Numbered from the stretch's first letter, positions 52,481 to 62,097 are shown. The stretch: 64,000 nucleotides of DNA from Pseudomonas asiatica (GCF_009932335.1 NZ_BLJF01000001.1:1426001-1490000), one strand, 5' to 3'. The notes: generated by a model from the sequence alone, not told the origin. Numbers and translations: made by a program.

Positions 52481-53722
52481 ATGTTGAAAAGCAATGGCGA
52501 ACGCCTGTGGGCGAGCCTGATGGCCATGGCCGAAATCGGTGCCACTGCCCGTGGCGGCAGCTGCCGCCTGGCCCTGAGCGACGAGGACAAGGCTGGCCGT
52601 GAACTGTTCAGCCACTGGTGCCGCGAAGCCGGCCTGACGCTGACTGTGGATGCCATCGGCAACCTGTTCGCCCGCCGCGCTGGCAGCGACCCCGATGCAG
52701 CGCCGGTGATGATGGGCAGCCACCTCGACACCCAACCTGAGGGCGGCCGTTTCGATGGCGTCTACGGTGTGCTGGCAGGCCTTGAAGTGGTGCGCCGGCT
52801 CAATGACCTGAACATCCAGACGCGCAAGCCGCTGGAAATCGCCGTATGGACCAACGAGGAGGGCGCCCGCTTCACCCCGGCCATGTTCGGTTCGGCGGTG
52901 TTCACCGGTACCCTGGCGCTGGACGAAGCGCTGGCCATTCGCGACGCCGATGGCATCAGCGTCGCCGACGAACTGCAACGCACCGGTTACGCCGGCCGGC
53001 GCCCGCTGGGCGGCCAGGTCGATGCCTATTTCGAGGCGCATATCGAGCAAGGTCCGATCCTTGAAGACAACGCCAAGGCCATTGGCGTGGTCAGCGGCGG
53101 GCAGGCTATCCGATGGCTCGACGTCACGGTCGAAGGCATGGCCGCGCACGCCGGTACCACGCCGATGCCACTGCGCAAGGATGCCCTGTATGGCACCGCG
53201 CGGATGATCCAGGCAGTCGAGCAACTGGCTGCCGATTTTGCCCCTGAAGGCCTGACCACGGTGGGTGAACTGTCCATCGCCAAGTCCTCGCGCAACACCA
53301 TTCCGGGGCTGCTGCAGTTCACAGTCGACCTGCGTCATCACCGAGACGAAGCCATCGAGGCGATGGAACGCGAGCTGACGTTGAAGCTGCAAGCCATCGC
53401 CAATCAACGCGGGTTGCAGGTGCGTATCGAGCGCCACTGGACAAGCCCGGCCACGCCATTCGATGCCGATTGCGTAGCCGCCGTGCAGCAGGCGGTGGAT
53501 GGCCTGGGCTATGCCCAGCAGTCGATCGTCAGCGGTGCCGGCCACGACGCCATCCTGCTGGCCCGCTACTGCCCGACCGCCATGGTGTTCATCCCCTGTG
53601 TCGGCGGCTTGAGCCACAACGAAGCCGAAGACGTATTGCCCGACGACGCCCGCCAGGGTGCCGATGTACTGCTCAATGCCGTGCTGGCCCGCGCGGGCAT
53701 TGTCGAACAAGGAGAAGCCTGA
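52481..53722 (+). CDS. M20-family amidohydrolase (N-carbamoyl-L-amino-acid hydrolase type)
   Basis: 413 residues. Metal-binding motifs of the family: GSHLDTQPEGGRFDGVYGVLA, WTNEEGARF, and HAGTTPMPLRKDALY. Related enzymes cleave N-carbamoyl amino acids or allantoate. It lies between the transporter and the deacetylase-like gene and overlaps the latter (TGATG). Actual substrate unknown. Confidence 0.85.
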   Translation: MLKSNGERLWASLMAMAEIGATARGGSCRLALSDEDKAGRELFSHWCREAGLTLTVDAIGNLFARRAGSDPDAAPVMMGSHLDTQPEGGRFDGVYGVLAGLEVVRRLNDLNIQTRKPLEIAVWTNEEGARFTPAMFGSAVFTGTLALDEALAIRDADGISVADELQRTGYAGRRPLGGQVDAYFEAHIEQGPILEDNAKAIGVVSGGQAIRWLDVTVEGMAAHAGTTPMPLRKDALYGTARMIQAVEQLAADFAPEGLTTVGELSIAKSSRNTIPGLLQFTVDLRHHRDEAIEAMERELTLKLQAIANQRGLQVRIERHWTSPATPFDADCVAAVQQAVDGLGYAQQSIVSGAGHDAILLARYCPTAMVFIPCVGGLSHNEAEDVLPDDARQGADVLLNAVLARAGIVEQGEA

Positions 53723-54744
53723 TGCGTTGCTACTTCCACCCCGAACAACTGCTGCACCACCCACGCAGCTACTACTCGCGCGGCGCCATGCGCACCCCGC
53801 AGGAAGTCCCCGAGCGTGCCCAGCGCCTGCTGCAGGCGGCCAAGGATCTGGGCTTCGACATCCGTCAGCCTGAGGACGCCGGCCTCGAGCCGCTCAAGGC
53901 AGTGCATGGCGAGGCCTACCTGGCCTTCCTCGAAGAGGCCCATGCGCGCTGGAAGGAAGTGCCCGAGGACTGGGGCGACGAGGTCATGTCCAACATCTTC
54001 GTGCGTGAACCCAACGCCTTGCGCGGCATCCTCGCCCAGGCCGGGCGCTACCTGGCTGACGGCAGCTGCCCTGTAGGCGAACACACCTGGCGCTCGGCCT
54101 ATTGGTCTGCGCAAAGCGCAGTGGCCGGTGCCAAGGCCATTCTCGACGGCGAGCCGGCGGCCTATGCCCTGTGCCGACCGCCAGGCCACCATGCGCGCTT
54201 CGATGCGGCCGGTGGTTTCTGTTACCTCAACAACGCCGCTGTCGCTGCCCAGGCCTTGCGCAGCCGCTACAGCCGCGTGGCCATCCTCGATACCGACATG
54301 CACCACGGGCAGGGGATTCAGGAAATCTTCTACGACCGCCGGGATGTGCTGTATGTGTCGGTGCATGGCGACCCCACCAACTTCTACCCGGGTGTGGCCG
54401 GGTTCGCGGACGAGCGTGGCAGCGGTGCGGGGGAGGGGTACAACCTCAACTTGCCGATGGCGCATGGGGCTAGCGAAGCGGACTTCATGGGCCAGCTGGA
54501 GGTTGCGCTGGCTGCAGTGAAGGACTTCGGCGCCGAGGTGCTGGTGTTGTCGCTGGGGTTCGATATCTACGAACTCGACCCGCAGAGCAAGGTGGCGGTG
54601 ACGACTGAAGGGTTTGCGGTATTGGGCGAGCGGATTCGGGCGATGCGCTTGCCGTGCCTGATCGTGCAGGAAGGGGGGTATCACCTGGAGAGCCTGGAGG
54701 CGAATGCGCAGGCGTTTTTTGCCGACAAGGCGGACTGGCGATAA
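53722..54744 (+). CDS. Histone deacetylase-family protein (acetylpolyamine amidohydrolase type)
   Basis: 340 residues, coupled to the amidohydrolase by a TGATG overlap. Zinc-hydrolase motifs: CRPPGHHARFDAAGGFCYLNNAAVAAQ, AILDTDMHHGQGIQEIFYDR, and LSLGFDIYELDP. In bacteria these remove acetyl groups from polyamines or other amines. With the amidohydrolase and the transporter it suggests uptake and deacylation of an N-acylated amine or amino acid. Confidence 0.85.
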   Translation: MRCYFHPEQLLHHPRSYYSRGAMRTPQEVPERAQRLLQAAKDLGFDIRQPEDAGLEPLKAVHGEAYLAFLEEAHARWKEVPEDWGDEVMSNIFVREPNALRGILAQAGRYLADGSCPVGEHTWRSAYWSAQSAVAGAKAILDGEPAAYALCRPPGHHARFDAAGGFCYLNNAAVAAQALRSRYSRVAILDTDMHHGQGIQEIFYDRRDVLYVSVHGDPTNFYPGVAGFADERGSGAGEGYNLNLPMAHGASEADFMGQLEVALAAVKDFGAEVLVLSLGFDIYELDPQSKVAVTTEGFAVLGERIRAMRLPCLIVQEGGYHLESLEANAQAFFADKADWR

Positions 54745-54781
54745 CGTAGTGTCGGGGCTGACAGGTGCTTGCCTTGACAGT

Positions 54782-55059
54782 TTCAGCGCCTATGAGATCG
54801 AGCGCCGCCCGCGCGGCGCTTCGCGGGACAAGCCCGCTCCCACATCTGTTTCGGGCCAGTCACTCCTGTGAGGGCACCTGTGTCCGCCTTGTTTGTTCCA
54901 TTCGATATCGAGGGGGCGCGACTGCTCTTCATCGATCTTCAGCCATGCCCCAAGGCTGCAACCTATCTGGCGCAGGAGTAATTGGCCCGAAACAGATGTG
55001 GGAGCGGGCTTGTCCCGCGAAGCGCCGCGCGGGCGGCGCTCGATCTCATAGGCGCTGAA
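54782..55059. repeat. 77-bp perfect inverted repeat with REP core
   Basis: 54782-54858 and 54983-55059 are perfect reverse complements, spaced by 124 bases; imperfect pairing extends inward for about ten more bases. Each arm contains a REP-like GGGACAAGCCCGCTCCCACA. It lies between the converging deacetylase and MocR genes. No ORF is apparent in the spacer. Confidence 0.9.
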
Positions 55060-55087
55060 GGTGTTGTGGCGAACACCCCGCAGCCCG

Positions 55088-56512
55088 TTACACCCCACCC
55101 CGCCGCACATGCTTCACCAACACCTTCTCCAGCAACTCCCACATCGCCGGCTCGGTACTGAACGCCACGTTGAACCGCATCCAGCCGGTCGCTTTGGCAT
55201 CGACCATGAACAACTGCCCAGGCCCCAACATGATGCCTTTCTCCAACGCATCATCCAGCAACGCCGCGCTGTCCGGAATCGCTGGGTGGCGGGTCCAGAT
55301 ATACATCCCTTCATCCGACTCGATGAACAGCTCGAAGCCCAGCCGATGCAGATGCCGGCCAACTTCCTGGTGCGCCTCGGCCAGCCGCTGGCGCAGGCGC
55401 TTGAGGTGCTTGCGCCAGCGCCCGTCGATGATCGCGGCATACACCACACGCTCCATAACCTGCGAGGTGGTCAGGCCAGAGCGCATTTTCAGGTGCAGCA
55501 GCTTCTGCATCAGCTCGGGGTTGGCCAGCATGTAGCCGACCCGCACATTGGGCGAAATGCTCTTGGAGTAGCTGCCCACGTACACCACCTGCTGCAGGTG
55601 GTCGAGGCTGGCCAGGCACGGCTGCGGTTCGGCGACCATGTCGGCGTACAGGTTGTTCTCCACCAGGCGGAAGCCGTGCTGGCTGGCCAGTTGCAGCAGG
55701 CGGTGCAGCTGCGGCAGCGGCGTGCGCGAGCAGGTCGGGCTGTGCAGGTGCGGCTGGGTGAAGAATGCAGTGGGGCGGTGATGGGTGAGCAACTGCTCCA
55801 GCTGGTTCAGGTCGTAGCCGGCCGGTGTGCGCGGCACGCCGACCAGAGTCGCGCCCTGGGTACGCAGGATGCTCATCAGGTTGGGGTAACCGGGGTCGTC
55901 CACCAGCACCACGTCGCCCGGGCGTACCAGGGTGCGCGCGGCCAGGTCCAGGGCCTGGCTGGCGCCATGGGTAAGCATCAGCTGCGCCGGGTTGGCGACG
56001 ATCGACAGTTCCTGCTGCAGGTTCTGTGCGGTCAGTGCACGCAGCTCCATCAGGCCCATGGGGTCGCCGTAGCCCGACAGCTCCAGCGGGCTGCCGGCCA
56101 CCTGGCGCAGGCCGCGGCGCAGGCCGTCTTCGTACATCCAGTCGTTGGGCAGCCAGCCGCAGCCAGGCTTGAACGGCAGCTGGCGGATTTCGAAGATCTG
56201 CTGCAGGTACCACTCGGAGTTGAACGTTGGTCGACTGGTGTCGGCCTCGGCGTTGTGCGGGTCGAGCAATTCGCCCGCCGCGCGGTTGACGAAGAACCCC
56301 GCATTGCCCCGGCTCACCAGCAGGCCCTGGGCGACCAGACGGTCGTAGGCCTCGACCACGGTGAAGGTGCTCACCGAATAGCTCGCGGCAAAGGCGCGGA
56401 TCGAGGGGACCTTGGCGCCTGGCTTGAGGGTCTGGTTGTCGATCAGCTCGCGCAGCCCGTCGATGATCTGGTTCACCAGCGGGGTCGAGGAGTCTGGATG
56501 TAATTCGAACAT
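55088..56512 (-). CDS. MocR-family regulator (GntR HTH fused to aminotransferase)
   Basis: 474 residues from the ATG at 56512. A GntR winged helix is at 1-75 (PSIRAFAASYSVSTFTVVEAYDRLVAQGLL). A fold-type I aminotransferase domain follows, with PGDVVLVDDPGYPNLMSIL and the PLP lysine region VGSYSKSISPNVRVGY. MocR proteins use PLP as a sensor and control amine or amino-acid genes. It is divergent from a GABA-type permease, and a perfect inverted repeat lies between them. Confidence 0.9.
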   Translation of the reverse strand: MFELHPDSSTPLVNQIIDGLRELIDNQTLKPGAKVPSIRAFAASYSVSTFTVVEAYDRLVAQGLLVSRGNAGFFVNRAAGELLDPHNAEADTSRPTFNSEWYLQQIFEIRQLPFKPGCGWLPNDWMYEDGLRRGLRQVAGSPLELSGYGDPMGLMELRALTAQNLQQELSIVANPAQLMLTHGASQALDLAARTLVRPGDVVLVDDPGYPNLMSILRTQGATLVGVPRTPAGYDLNQLEQLLTHHRPTAFFTQPHLHSPTCSRTPLPQLHRLLQLASQHGFRLVENNLYADMVAEPQPCLASLDHLQQVVYVGSYSKSISPNVRVGYMLANPELMQKLLHLKMRSGLTTSQVMERVVYAAIIDGRWRKHLKRLRQRLAEAHQEVGRHLHRLGFELFIESDEGMYIWTRHPAIPDSAALLDDALEKGIMLGPGQLFMVDAKATGWMRFNVAFSTEPAMWELLEKVLVKHVRRGGV

Positions 56513-56631
56513 TTGGGCCTTCAGGTTGCGTATCGCCCGGCGTTTGCAAGGTGTATTGCATGGGCGACCTGTACAGTGCAGTGCGAGTTTCATGCCACTG
56601 TGCATGGCTCTCTGCGTCGGACATTTTTACA

Positions 56632-56656
56632 TTAGGTGTCAGATATCGCCACCTAA
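56632..56656. promoter_or_regulatory. Likely operator of the MocR regulator
   Basis: TTAGGTG and CACCTAA pair perfectly around an eleven-base spacer. It lies in the 322-base gap between the divergent regulator and permease; nothing else clear in that gap. Confidence 0.5.
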
Positions 56657-56834
56657 AGCATGTTCAGTTCGCTCCAGGCGCCTGCCCTGGGGCGCGTCAG
56701 CAGGCCGCCATGGAAGGCCTGCGTGTGTTCGCTCACACCATCCTGCGCGCATTAGCACTGATGTACGTGAAACCGCCAGCCATCGGGGTTTCACAGTTTT
56801 CCTTGGATAAAAAGAAGCACGGGGTACACAACTG

Positions 56835-58244
56835 ATGGACGCAACATCCACAACCACCACCGCGAAAAGCGGGCATGAGAGCAAGCTCAGTGCCTCGCTC
56901 AAGTCGCGCCACCTGACGATGATGTCGATCGCCGGGGTTATCGGCGGCGCCTTGTTCGTCGGTTCCGGCAGCGTGATTCACAGCGCCGGCCCAGCTGCTG
57001 TGCTGGCCTACCTGGCAGGCGGCATCCTGGTGGTACTGATCATGCGCATGCTGGGTGAAATGGCGACTTCCTCGCCAGACACCGGTTCGTTCTCCACCTA
57101 CGCCGATCGCGCCATCGGCCGTTGGGCCGGTTTCACCATCGGCTGGCTGTACTGGTGGTACTGGGTCATCCTCATGGCCTGGGAAGCTTATGTGGCGGGC
57201 AAGATCCTGCATGGTTTCTTCCCCGACGTCAGCGTCAACGTGTTCGTGCTGGCCACGACCCTGTTGCTGATCACCGTCAACTTCTTCAACGTCAAGCACT
57301 ACGGTGAGTTCGAGTTCTGGTTCGCCTTGATCAAGGTGATCGCGATCGTCTGCTTCCTGATCGTGTGTACCGCTGCCGTGCTGAACATCTGGCAGTTCGG
57401 TGAAGTACGTGGCATCAGCCACCTCACCGCCGAAGGCTTCATGCCCAACGGCATCACCACAGTGATCGGTGCCTTGCTCGGGGTGATGTTCGCCTTCCTC
57501 GGCGCGGAAATCGTCACCATCGCCGCTTCCGAAGCCAAGGACCCGGCCGCGCAGATCGTCAAGGCGACCAACTCGGTGGTCTGGCGTGTGTGCCTGTTCT
57601 ACGTGGGTTCGATCTTCCTGATCGTCTGCCTGGTACCGTGGAACGACCCGCACCTGGGCGTTTCCGGCTATGGCGCCTACCGCCGCACCCTGGAGCTGCT
57701 GGGCGTGCCATATGCCGAGCTGCTGATGAACTTCGTGGTGCTGACCTCGGTGAGCAGCTGCCTGATCTCGGGCCACTACACCGCTTCGCGCATGCTGTTC
57801 TCCCTGGCCCAGCGTGGCGACGCGCCGTCGTTCTTCAAGATCACCCGCGCCGGCACCGGTGTACCGGTGTACGCGATCATGGGTTCGTGCGCCGTGGCCG
57901 TGGTGTGTGCGCTGATCAACTTCAGCGAGACCCTGCGCCCGAAAGACGTGCTGGAAACCCTGATGAACACCACCGGCATGATTGCCCTGCTGGTGTACCT
58001 GGTGATTGCTTTCTCGCAGCTGCGCATGCGCCGCAAGCTGGTTGCCGAAGGCAAGGAAGTACGCCTGAAGATGTGGCTGTTCCCATGGCTGACCTACCTG
58101 GTGATCGCGTTCATCGTGGCCGCCCTGGTAACCATGGCCTTCATGCCTGACTACCAGATCCTGGTGATTTCCACCGGTATCGCCGCGGCAATCGTGGTGG
58201 CGATGGGTGTAGTGCACCAGATCCGTACTGGCAAGCAGCACTAA
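56835..58244 (+). CDS. gabP: GABA-type amino-acid permease
   Basis: 469 residues with about twelve membrane segments of the APC superfamily. Very close in pattern to GabP: LKSRHLTMMSIAGVIGGALFVGSGS, the PDTGSFSTYADRAIGRWAG block, GWLYWWYW and ALYTASRM-type region. It imports 4-aminobutyrate or a related omega-amino acid. No gabDT genes are adjacent. Controlled probably by the divergent MocR regulator. Confidence 0.8.
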   Translation: MDATSTTTTAKSGHESKLSASLKSRHLTMMSIAGVIGGALFVGSGSVIHSAGPAAVLAYLAGGILVVLIMRMLGEMATSSPDTGSFSTYADRAIGRWAGFTIGWLYWWYWVILMAWEAYVAGKILHGFFPDVSVNVFVLATTLLLITVNFFNVKHYGEFEFWFALIKVIAIVCFLIVCTAAVLNIWQFGEVRGISHLTAEGFMPNGITTVIGALLGVMFAFLGAEIVTIAASEAKDPAAQIVKATNSVVWRVCLFYVGSIFLIVCLVPWNDPHLGVSGYGAYRRTLELLGVPYAELLMNFVVLTSVSSCLISGHYTASRMLFSLAQRGDAPSFFKITRAGTGVPVYAIMGSCAVAVVCALINFSETLRPKDVLETLMNTTGMIALLVYLVIAFSQLRMRRKLVAEGKEVRLKMWLFPWLTYLVIAFIVAALVTMAFMPDYQILVISTGIAAAIVVAMGVVHQIRTGKQH

Positions 58245-58261
58245 GCGTCACTCGCTTCTCG

Positions 58262-58295
58262 AAACGGCCGGCTCCCTGGGGGACCCGGCCGTTTT
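58262..58295 (+). terminator. Rho-independent terminator after the permease gene
   Basis: AAACGGCCGG and CCGGCCGTTT pair around a thirteen-base loop and are followed by a T. It lies 18 bases after the permease stop codon. Confidence 0.8.
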
Positions 58296-58373
58296 GCGTT
58301 ATTGGGCCAGGGGTATATGGCCGCCTGTTACATGGCATATGCTGAACACATTGCCCGCCCAAAGGAGCTTCAC

Positions 58374-59150
58374 ATGGCCTGGTCCGCCACCCAGTATTCG
58401 CAATTCGAAGACGAGCGTACCCGCGCGGTGCGTGACCTGCTGGCCGCTGTACCGGCACGCCCTGTACGCCACGCCACCGACCTGGGCTGTGGCCCTGGCA
58501 ATTCCACCGAGGTGCTGCTGCAACGTTACCCGGATGCCCAGGTGACGGCCCTGGACAGCGACCCGGACATGATCGACAAGGCCCGCGAGCGCAAACGGCT
58601 GTGCATCCCCCGCGTGCGCACAGTCATCGCTGACATTGCCGGCTGGTCCGCCCCCGAGCCGCAGGACCTGATCCTGGCCAATGCCTCGCTGCAATGGGTA
58701 CCCGACCACGCCTCGCTGTACCCGCACCTGGTGCGCCAGCTGAGCGAAGGTGCCAGCCTGGCCGTGCAGACCCCGGACAACCTCGATGAGCCGGCCCACC
58801 GGCAACTGCGCGAAATCGCCAGCCAGGGACCTTGGGCGGCGAAGTTCGCTGATTTCCAGCTGCCGCCACGGCACAGCGCGGCGTTCTACTACGACCTGCT
58901 CAGCCCGCTGTGTGCACGGGTGGATGTGTGGCGCACCACTTACCACCACCCGTTGGCCGGTGGCGCAGAAGCCGTGGTGGAATGGTTCAAGGGTTCGGCC
59001 TTGCGACCGTACCTGGCGCGGTTGGATCCCCAGGAGCAGACGGATTTCCTGCAGATGTACCTGCAGGCGATGCAACGCGACTACCCGCCGGCCACCGATG
59101 GCAAGGTGCTGTTGCCGTTCCCGCGGCTGTTCGTGATCGCTACCCGCTAG
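58374..59150 (+). CDS. tam: Trans-aconitate 2-methyltransferase
   Basis: 258 residues from the ATG at 58374 (AAAGGAG upstream). SAM-binding motif DLGCGPGNSTEVLLQRYPDAQVTALDSDPDMI. The N-terminus WSATQYSQFEDERTRAVRDLL and the C-terminal LLPFPRLFVIA match Tam, which methylates trans-aconitate, an inhibitor of aconitase. It converges on the DUF2784 gene, overlapping it by eleven bases. Confidence 0.85.
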   Translation: MAWSATQYSQFEDERTRAVRDLLAAVPARPVRHATDLGCGPGNSTEVLLQRYPDAQVTALDSDPDMIDKARERKRLCIPRVRTVIADIAGWSAPEPQDLILANASLQWVPDHASLYPHLVRQLSEGASLAVQTPDNLDEPAHRQLREIASQGPWAAKFADFQLPPRHSAAFYYDLLSPLCARVDVWRTTYHHPLAGGAEAVVEWFKGSALRPYLARLDPQEQTDFLQMYLQAMQRDYPPATDGKVLLPFPRLFVIATR

Positions 59151-59511
59151 GGCGGCGCCAGCGCCAGGCCACGTAACCGTAGACGCCGAGGTTGAGCAGC
59201 AGCACGAAAGTGCCCAGCAGCAGCTGGATGTGTGGAGTCAGCCCGGCGGGGTAGATCAACGGCCAGATATAGTGCTCGACGAAGCCGCCCTGGTAGCCCG
59301 CGTCACCAGCCGCGTTGCGCATGCGGTTTTCCCAGGTGGTCAGCGGGCAGCCCAGGTGCAGGCACTCCACCGCCAGGCCCCAGGCCAGCACCGGCAGGTG
59401 CAGCAGCAGGGCAGGGCGCCAACGCAGTACCAGCAGGCCGCCGAACAGCACCAGCAGGATGAAGAGCAGGTGCAGCAGGACCAGGGTGTCGGCGGCAAGG
59501 CGGTAGAGCAT
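59140..59511 (-). CDS. DUF2784 membrane protein
   Basis: 123 residues from the ATG at 59511, with three to four membrane segments: ADTLVLLHLLFILLVLFGGLLV, LLHLPVLAWGLAVE and LGTFVLLLNLGVYGYVAW. The CPLTTWENRMR loop is the DUF2784 signature. Function unknown. Ends overlap with the tam gene; convergent. Confidence 0.75.
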   Translation of the reverse strand: MLYRLAADTLVLLHLLFILLVLFGGLLVLRWRPALLLHLPVLAWGLAVECLHLGCPLTTWENRMRNAAGDAGYQGGFVEHYIWPLIYPAGLTPHIQLLLGTFVLLLNLGVYGYVAWRWRRPSG

Positions 59512-59565
59512 GGGTTGTGTGCCGAGGGTTGAGGTTATCCCAGCATAGTTGGGTTGCCTGTGCTG

Positions 59566-59660
59566 GCCTTTTCGCGGGCTTGCCCGCTCCCACAGGATCA
59601 CCACAGGTTTTGAATTCTGTGCAGTGCCTGTGGGAGCGGGCGAGCCCGCGAAGAGGCCGG
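59566..59660. repeat. BIME: facing REPs
   Basis: TTTTCGCGGGCTTGCCCGCTC and its partner GGGAGCGGGCGAGCCCGCGAA face each other across about 30 bases, ending just before the LysR stop at 59668. Confidence 0.85.
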
Positions 59661-59667
59661 CACAGGC

Positions 59668-60537
59668 TTACAACCCTTCCTCCACCATCTGCAGGAAGGT
59701 CGCCACCACCCGCCGCGTGCGCTGCTCGCTCAGGCACACCAGTGTCTCGGTCAGGTGCCGCTGGCAATCGACGATCGGCAACGCGCACACCCGCGCATCC
59801 GCACCAAACTCAGCCGCCGACACCACCCCCACACCAATCCCCACCACCACCGCTTCCCGCGCCGCTTCCCGGCCTTCCACCTGGATCGCCGGGCGAATCC
59901 GCAGCCCGGCCCGTTGCATTTCTTCTTCCAGCGTCTGCCGCGTCACCGACCCGGGCTCGCGCAGTACCAGCGGTGTATCGTCCAGGTCCGCCAGGCTGAT
60001 CGCGCCGCGGCTGGCCCAGGAGTGCTGGTGCGAGACAAACGCCACCATCGGGTCGCGGCGCAGCGGCAGGCAGTGCAGCCGCTCATCGTCGACGTCCCGC
60101 CCCAGCAGGGCCAGGTCGGCTTGGTAGCTAAACAGCCGGGCCAGCGACTCGTCGGTGTTGCCGGTCTCGATCTTGACCTGGATGCCCGGGTAGCGCTGGC
60201 AGAAGCGGGCGATCTGCGGCAGCACGTGCACCGGCGCGTCCACCGCCAGCACCAGGCTGCCGGTGTGCAGCGCACGCGAATCCTGCAGCAGTTCATGGGC
60301 CTCGGCCTCGCAGGCGAACAGGCGCTGGCTGATGCCCAGCAGGCGTTCGCCGAGGTCGGTGAGCTGCACCGAACGCTTGTTGCGGTGGAACAGCAAGACG
60401 CCGAAGCGCTCCTCCAGTTTGCGCACCTGGTCCGACACCGCGGGCTGGGTAAGAAACAGCTTTTCGGCGGCGCGGGTAAAGCTGCCGTGCACCGCGACGG
60501 CGTGGAAGGCCTTGAGTTGTGCGTGGGAAACCGACAT
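59668..60537 (-). CDS. LysR-family regulator, aminoethylphosphonate-catabolism type
   Basis: 289 residues. HTH FTRAAEKLFLTQPAVSDQVRKLEERFG at about 20-46 and a normal effector domain. The N-terminus and its position beside an OPA-family transporter and an FAD oxidase match the LysR proteins associated with 2-aminoethylphosphonate breakdown. The likely operator at 60577-60597 lies 40 bases upstream of its start. No phnW or phnX gene appears in the window. Confidence 0.75.
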   Translation of the reverse strand: MSVSHAQLKAFHAVAVHGSFTRAAEKLFLTQPAVSDQVRKLEERFGVLLFHRNKRSVQLTDLGERLLGISQRLFACEAEAHELLQDSRALHTGSLVLAVDAPVHVLPQIARFCQRYPGIQVKIETGNTDESLARLFSYQADLALLGRDVDDERLHCLPLRRDPMVAFVSHQHSWASRGAISLADLDDTPLVLREPGSVTRQTLEEEMQRAGLRIRPAIQVEGREAAREAVVVGIGVGVVSAAEFGADARVCALPIVDCQRHLTETLVCLSEQRTRRVVATFLQMVEEGL

Positions 60538-60576
60538 GACGACCTCAGTAACAAGCTGGGCTTATGTGTGAAATAC

Positions 60577-60597
60577 GATAAATCGATTTTATTTATC
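60577..60597. promoter_or_regulatory. Likely LysR operator
   Basis: GATAAAT and ATTTATC pair perfectly around a seven-base spacer. Size and placement, 40 bases from the LysR start and facing the transporter gene, fit a LysR recognition site. Confidence 0.6.
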
Positions 60598-60780
60598 TTA
60601 GCGCAACTGTTTCCATGCATGTCAGCCCGACGCTGGCACCACAAGTGCCGCCAGGGCCATGGCACCCAAACGGCGCCATCTGACCCGATGACAGCCTCGT
60701 CATCGCTGTGCGTAACACAAGAACAAGACAGGCGTTTCTTCACATTCTGCCGGCACACTCAAGCAAGAGGTCAGACTTAC

Positions 60781-62097
60781 ATGAACCAATCCCTAGCCGC
60801 GTTCAAACGCTGGCGTATCCAGATTTTCGCCATTACCTGGCTGGCCTACGCCGCCTTCTACTTCACCCGCAAGGCCTTCTCGGTGGCCAAGCTGGGCATC
60901 GGTGAAGACCCCGACTTCATGCTCGACAAGGCCGCCATGGCCAACCTCGACGCCATCTACCTGGCCGCCTACGCCGTGGGCCAGTTCACCTGGGGCATGC
61001 TTGCCGACCGCTTTGGCCCACGCGTGGTGGTGCTCGGCGGCCTGCTGATTTCTGCTGTTGCGGCGGTGGTAATGGGCAGTTACGCCACATTCCCGATCTT
61101 CGCCACCTGCATGCTGGTGCAGGGCCTGGCGCAATCCACCGGCTGGGCCGGGTTGTGCAAGAACATCGGCAGCTTCTTCCCGGCGTCGCAGCGTGGGCGG
61201 GTGCTGGGCCTGTGGAGTTCCTGCTATGCCTTCGGCGGCCTGGTGGCCTCGCCGTTCGCCGGCTGGTGGGCCTACACCCTGGTCGGTACCTGGCACGCGG
61301 CATTCTTCTCCAGTGCCGCGGTGGTGGCACTGGTGGCCGTGCTGTTCTTCTTCCTGCAGCGCAACAAGCCTGAAGACGTCGGCCTGCCGGCGGTGGAGCC
61401 CGAGCCGCAGAGCATGGCCCCGGCCGGCAACCTGTGCAGTGTGTGGGCGCCCCTGAAGGAGATCATGCGCAACCGCACGGTGCTGACCCTGGGGCTGGCG
61501 TACTTCCTGTTGAAACCGGCGCGCTACGCCATCCTGCTGTGGGGGCCGGTGATCGTCTTCGAGCAGATGCCCTCGGTGGGCAAGGTGGGGGCAGCGATCA
61601 TCCCGACAGCCTTCGAACTGGCCGGGCTGCTCGGCCCGATCATCATCGGCCTTGCCTCCGACAAGCTGTTCGGCGCCCGGCGCATGCCGGCCTGTGTCAT
61701 CAGCCTGGTGCTGCTGACCGTGGCGCTGGCGGCATTCATGGCGGCCATGCACACCGGCAGCGTGATCCTGGTGGTGGCCCTGCTGTTCGTCATGGGCCTG
61801 ACCCTGTACGGGCCAGACTCGATGATCAGCGGTGCTGCGGCCATCGACTTCGGCACCGCCAAGGCCGGTGCCACCGCAGCAGGCTTCGTCAACGGCTGCG
61901 GCTCGGTGGGGGCGGTGCTGGGCGGGCTGCTGCCGGGATACTTCGATGGCGTCACGGTGTTCATCGTGTTTGCCGGCTGCGCGCTGTTCTCGGCGCTGGT
62001 GCTGCTGCCGCACTGGAACAGCCGCCCGGCCAGCGCTGCGCAAAGCACCGACGTGGCACCGAATACCAGCATGGCAATCAAGCCATTGCGTACCTGA
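60781..62097 (+). CDS. MFS transporter of the organophosphate:phosphate antiporter type
   Basis: 438 residues with about twelve membrane segments; AGAGG upstream of the ATG. FYFTRKAFSVAKLG at the first helix and LAQSTGWAGLCKNIGSFFP resemble the GlpT/UhpT/PgtP family (KxFxxA and W-x-N-type motifs). In this neighbourhood it most likely imports an organophosphonate such as 2-aminoethylphosphonate. Fourteen bases precede the oxidase gene, so they form an operon. Confidence 0.8.
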   Translation: MNQSLAAFKRWRIQIFAITWLAYAAFYFTRKAFSVAKLGIGEDPDFMLDKAAMANLDAIYLAAYAVGQFTWGMLADRFGPRVVVLGGLLISAVAAVVMGSYATFPIFATCMLVQGLAQSTGWAGLCKNIGSFFPASQRGRVLGLWSSCYAFGGLVASPFAGWWAYTLVGTWHAAFFSSAAVVALVAVLFFFLQRNKPEDVGLPAVEPEPQSMAPAGNLCSVWAPLKEIMRNRTVLTLGLAYFLLKPARYAILLWGPVIVFEQMPSVGKVGAAIIPTAFELAGLLGPIIIGLASDKLFGARRMPACVISLVLLTVALAAFMAAMHTGSVILVVALLFVMGLTLYGPDSMISGAAAIDFGTAKAGATAAGFVNGCGSVGAVLGGLLPGYFDGVTVFIVFAGCALFSALVLLPHWNSRPASAAQSTDVAPNTSMAIKPLRT

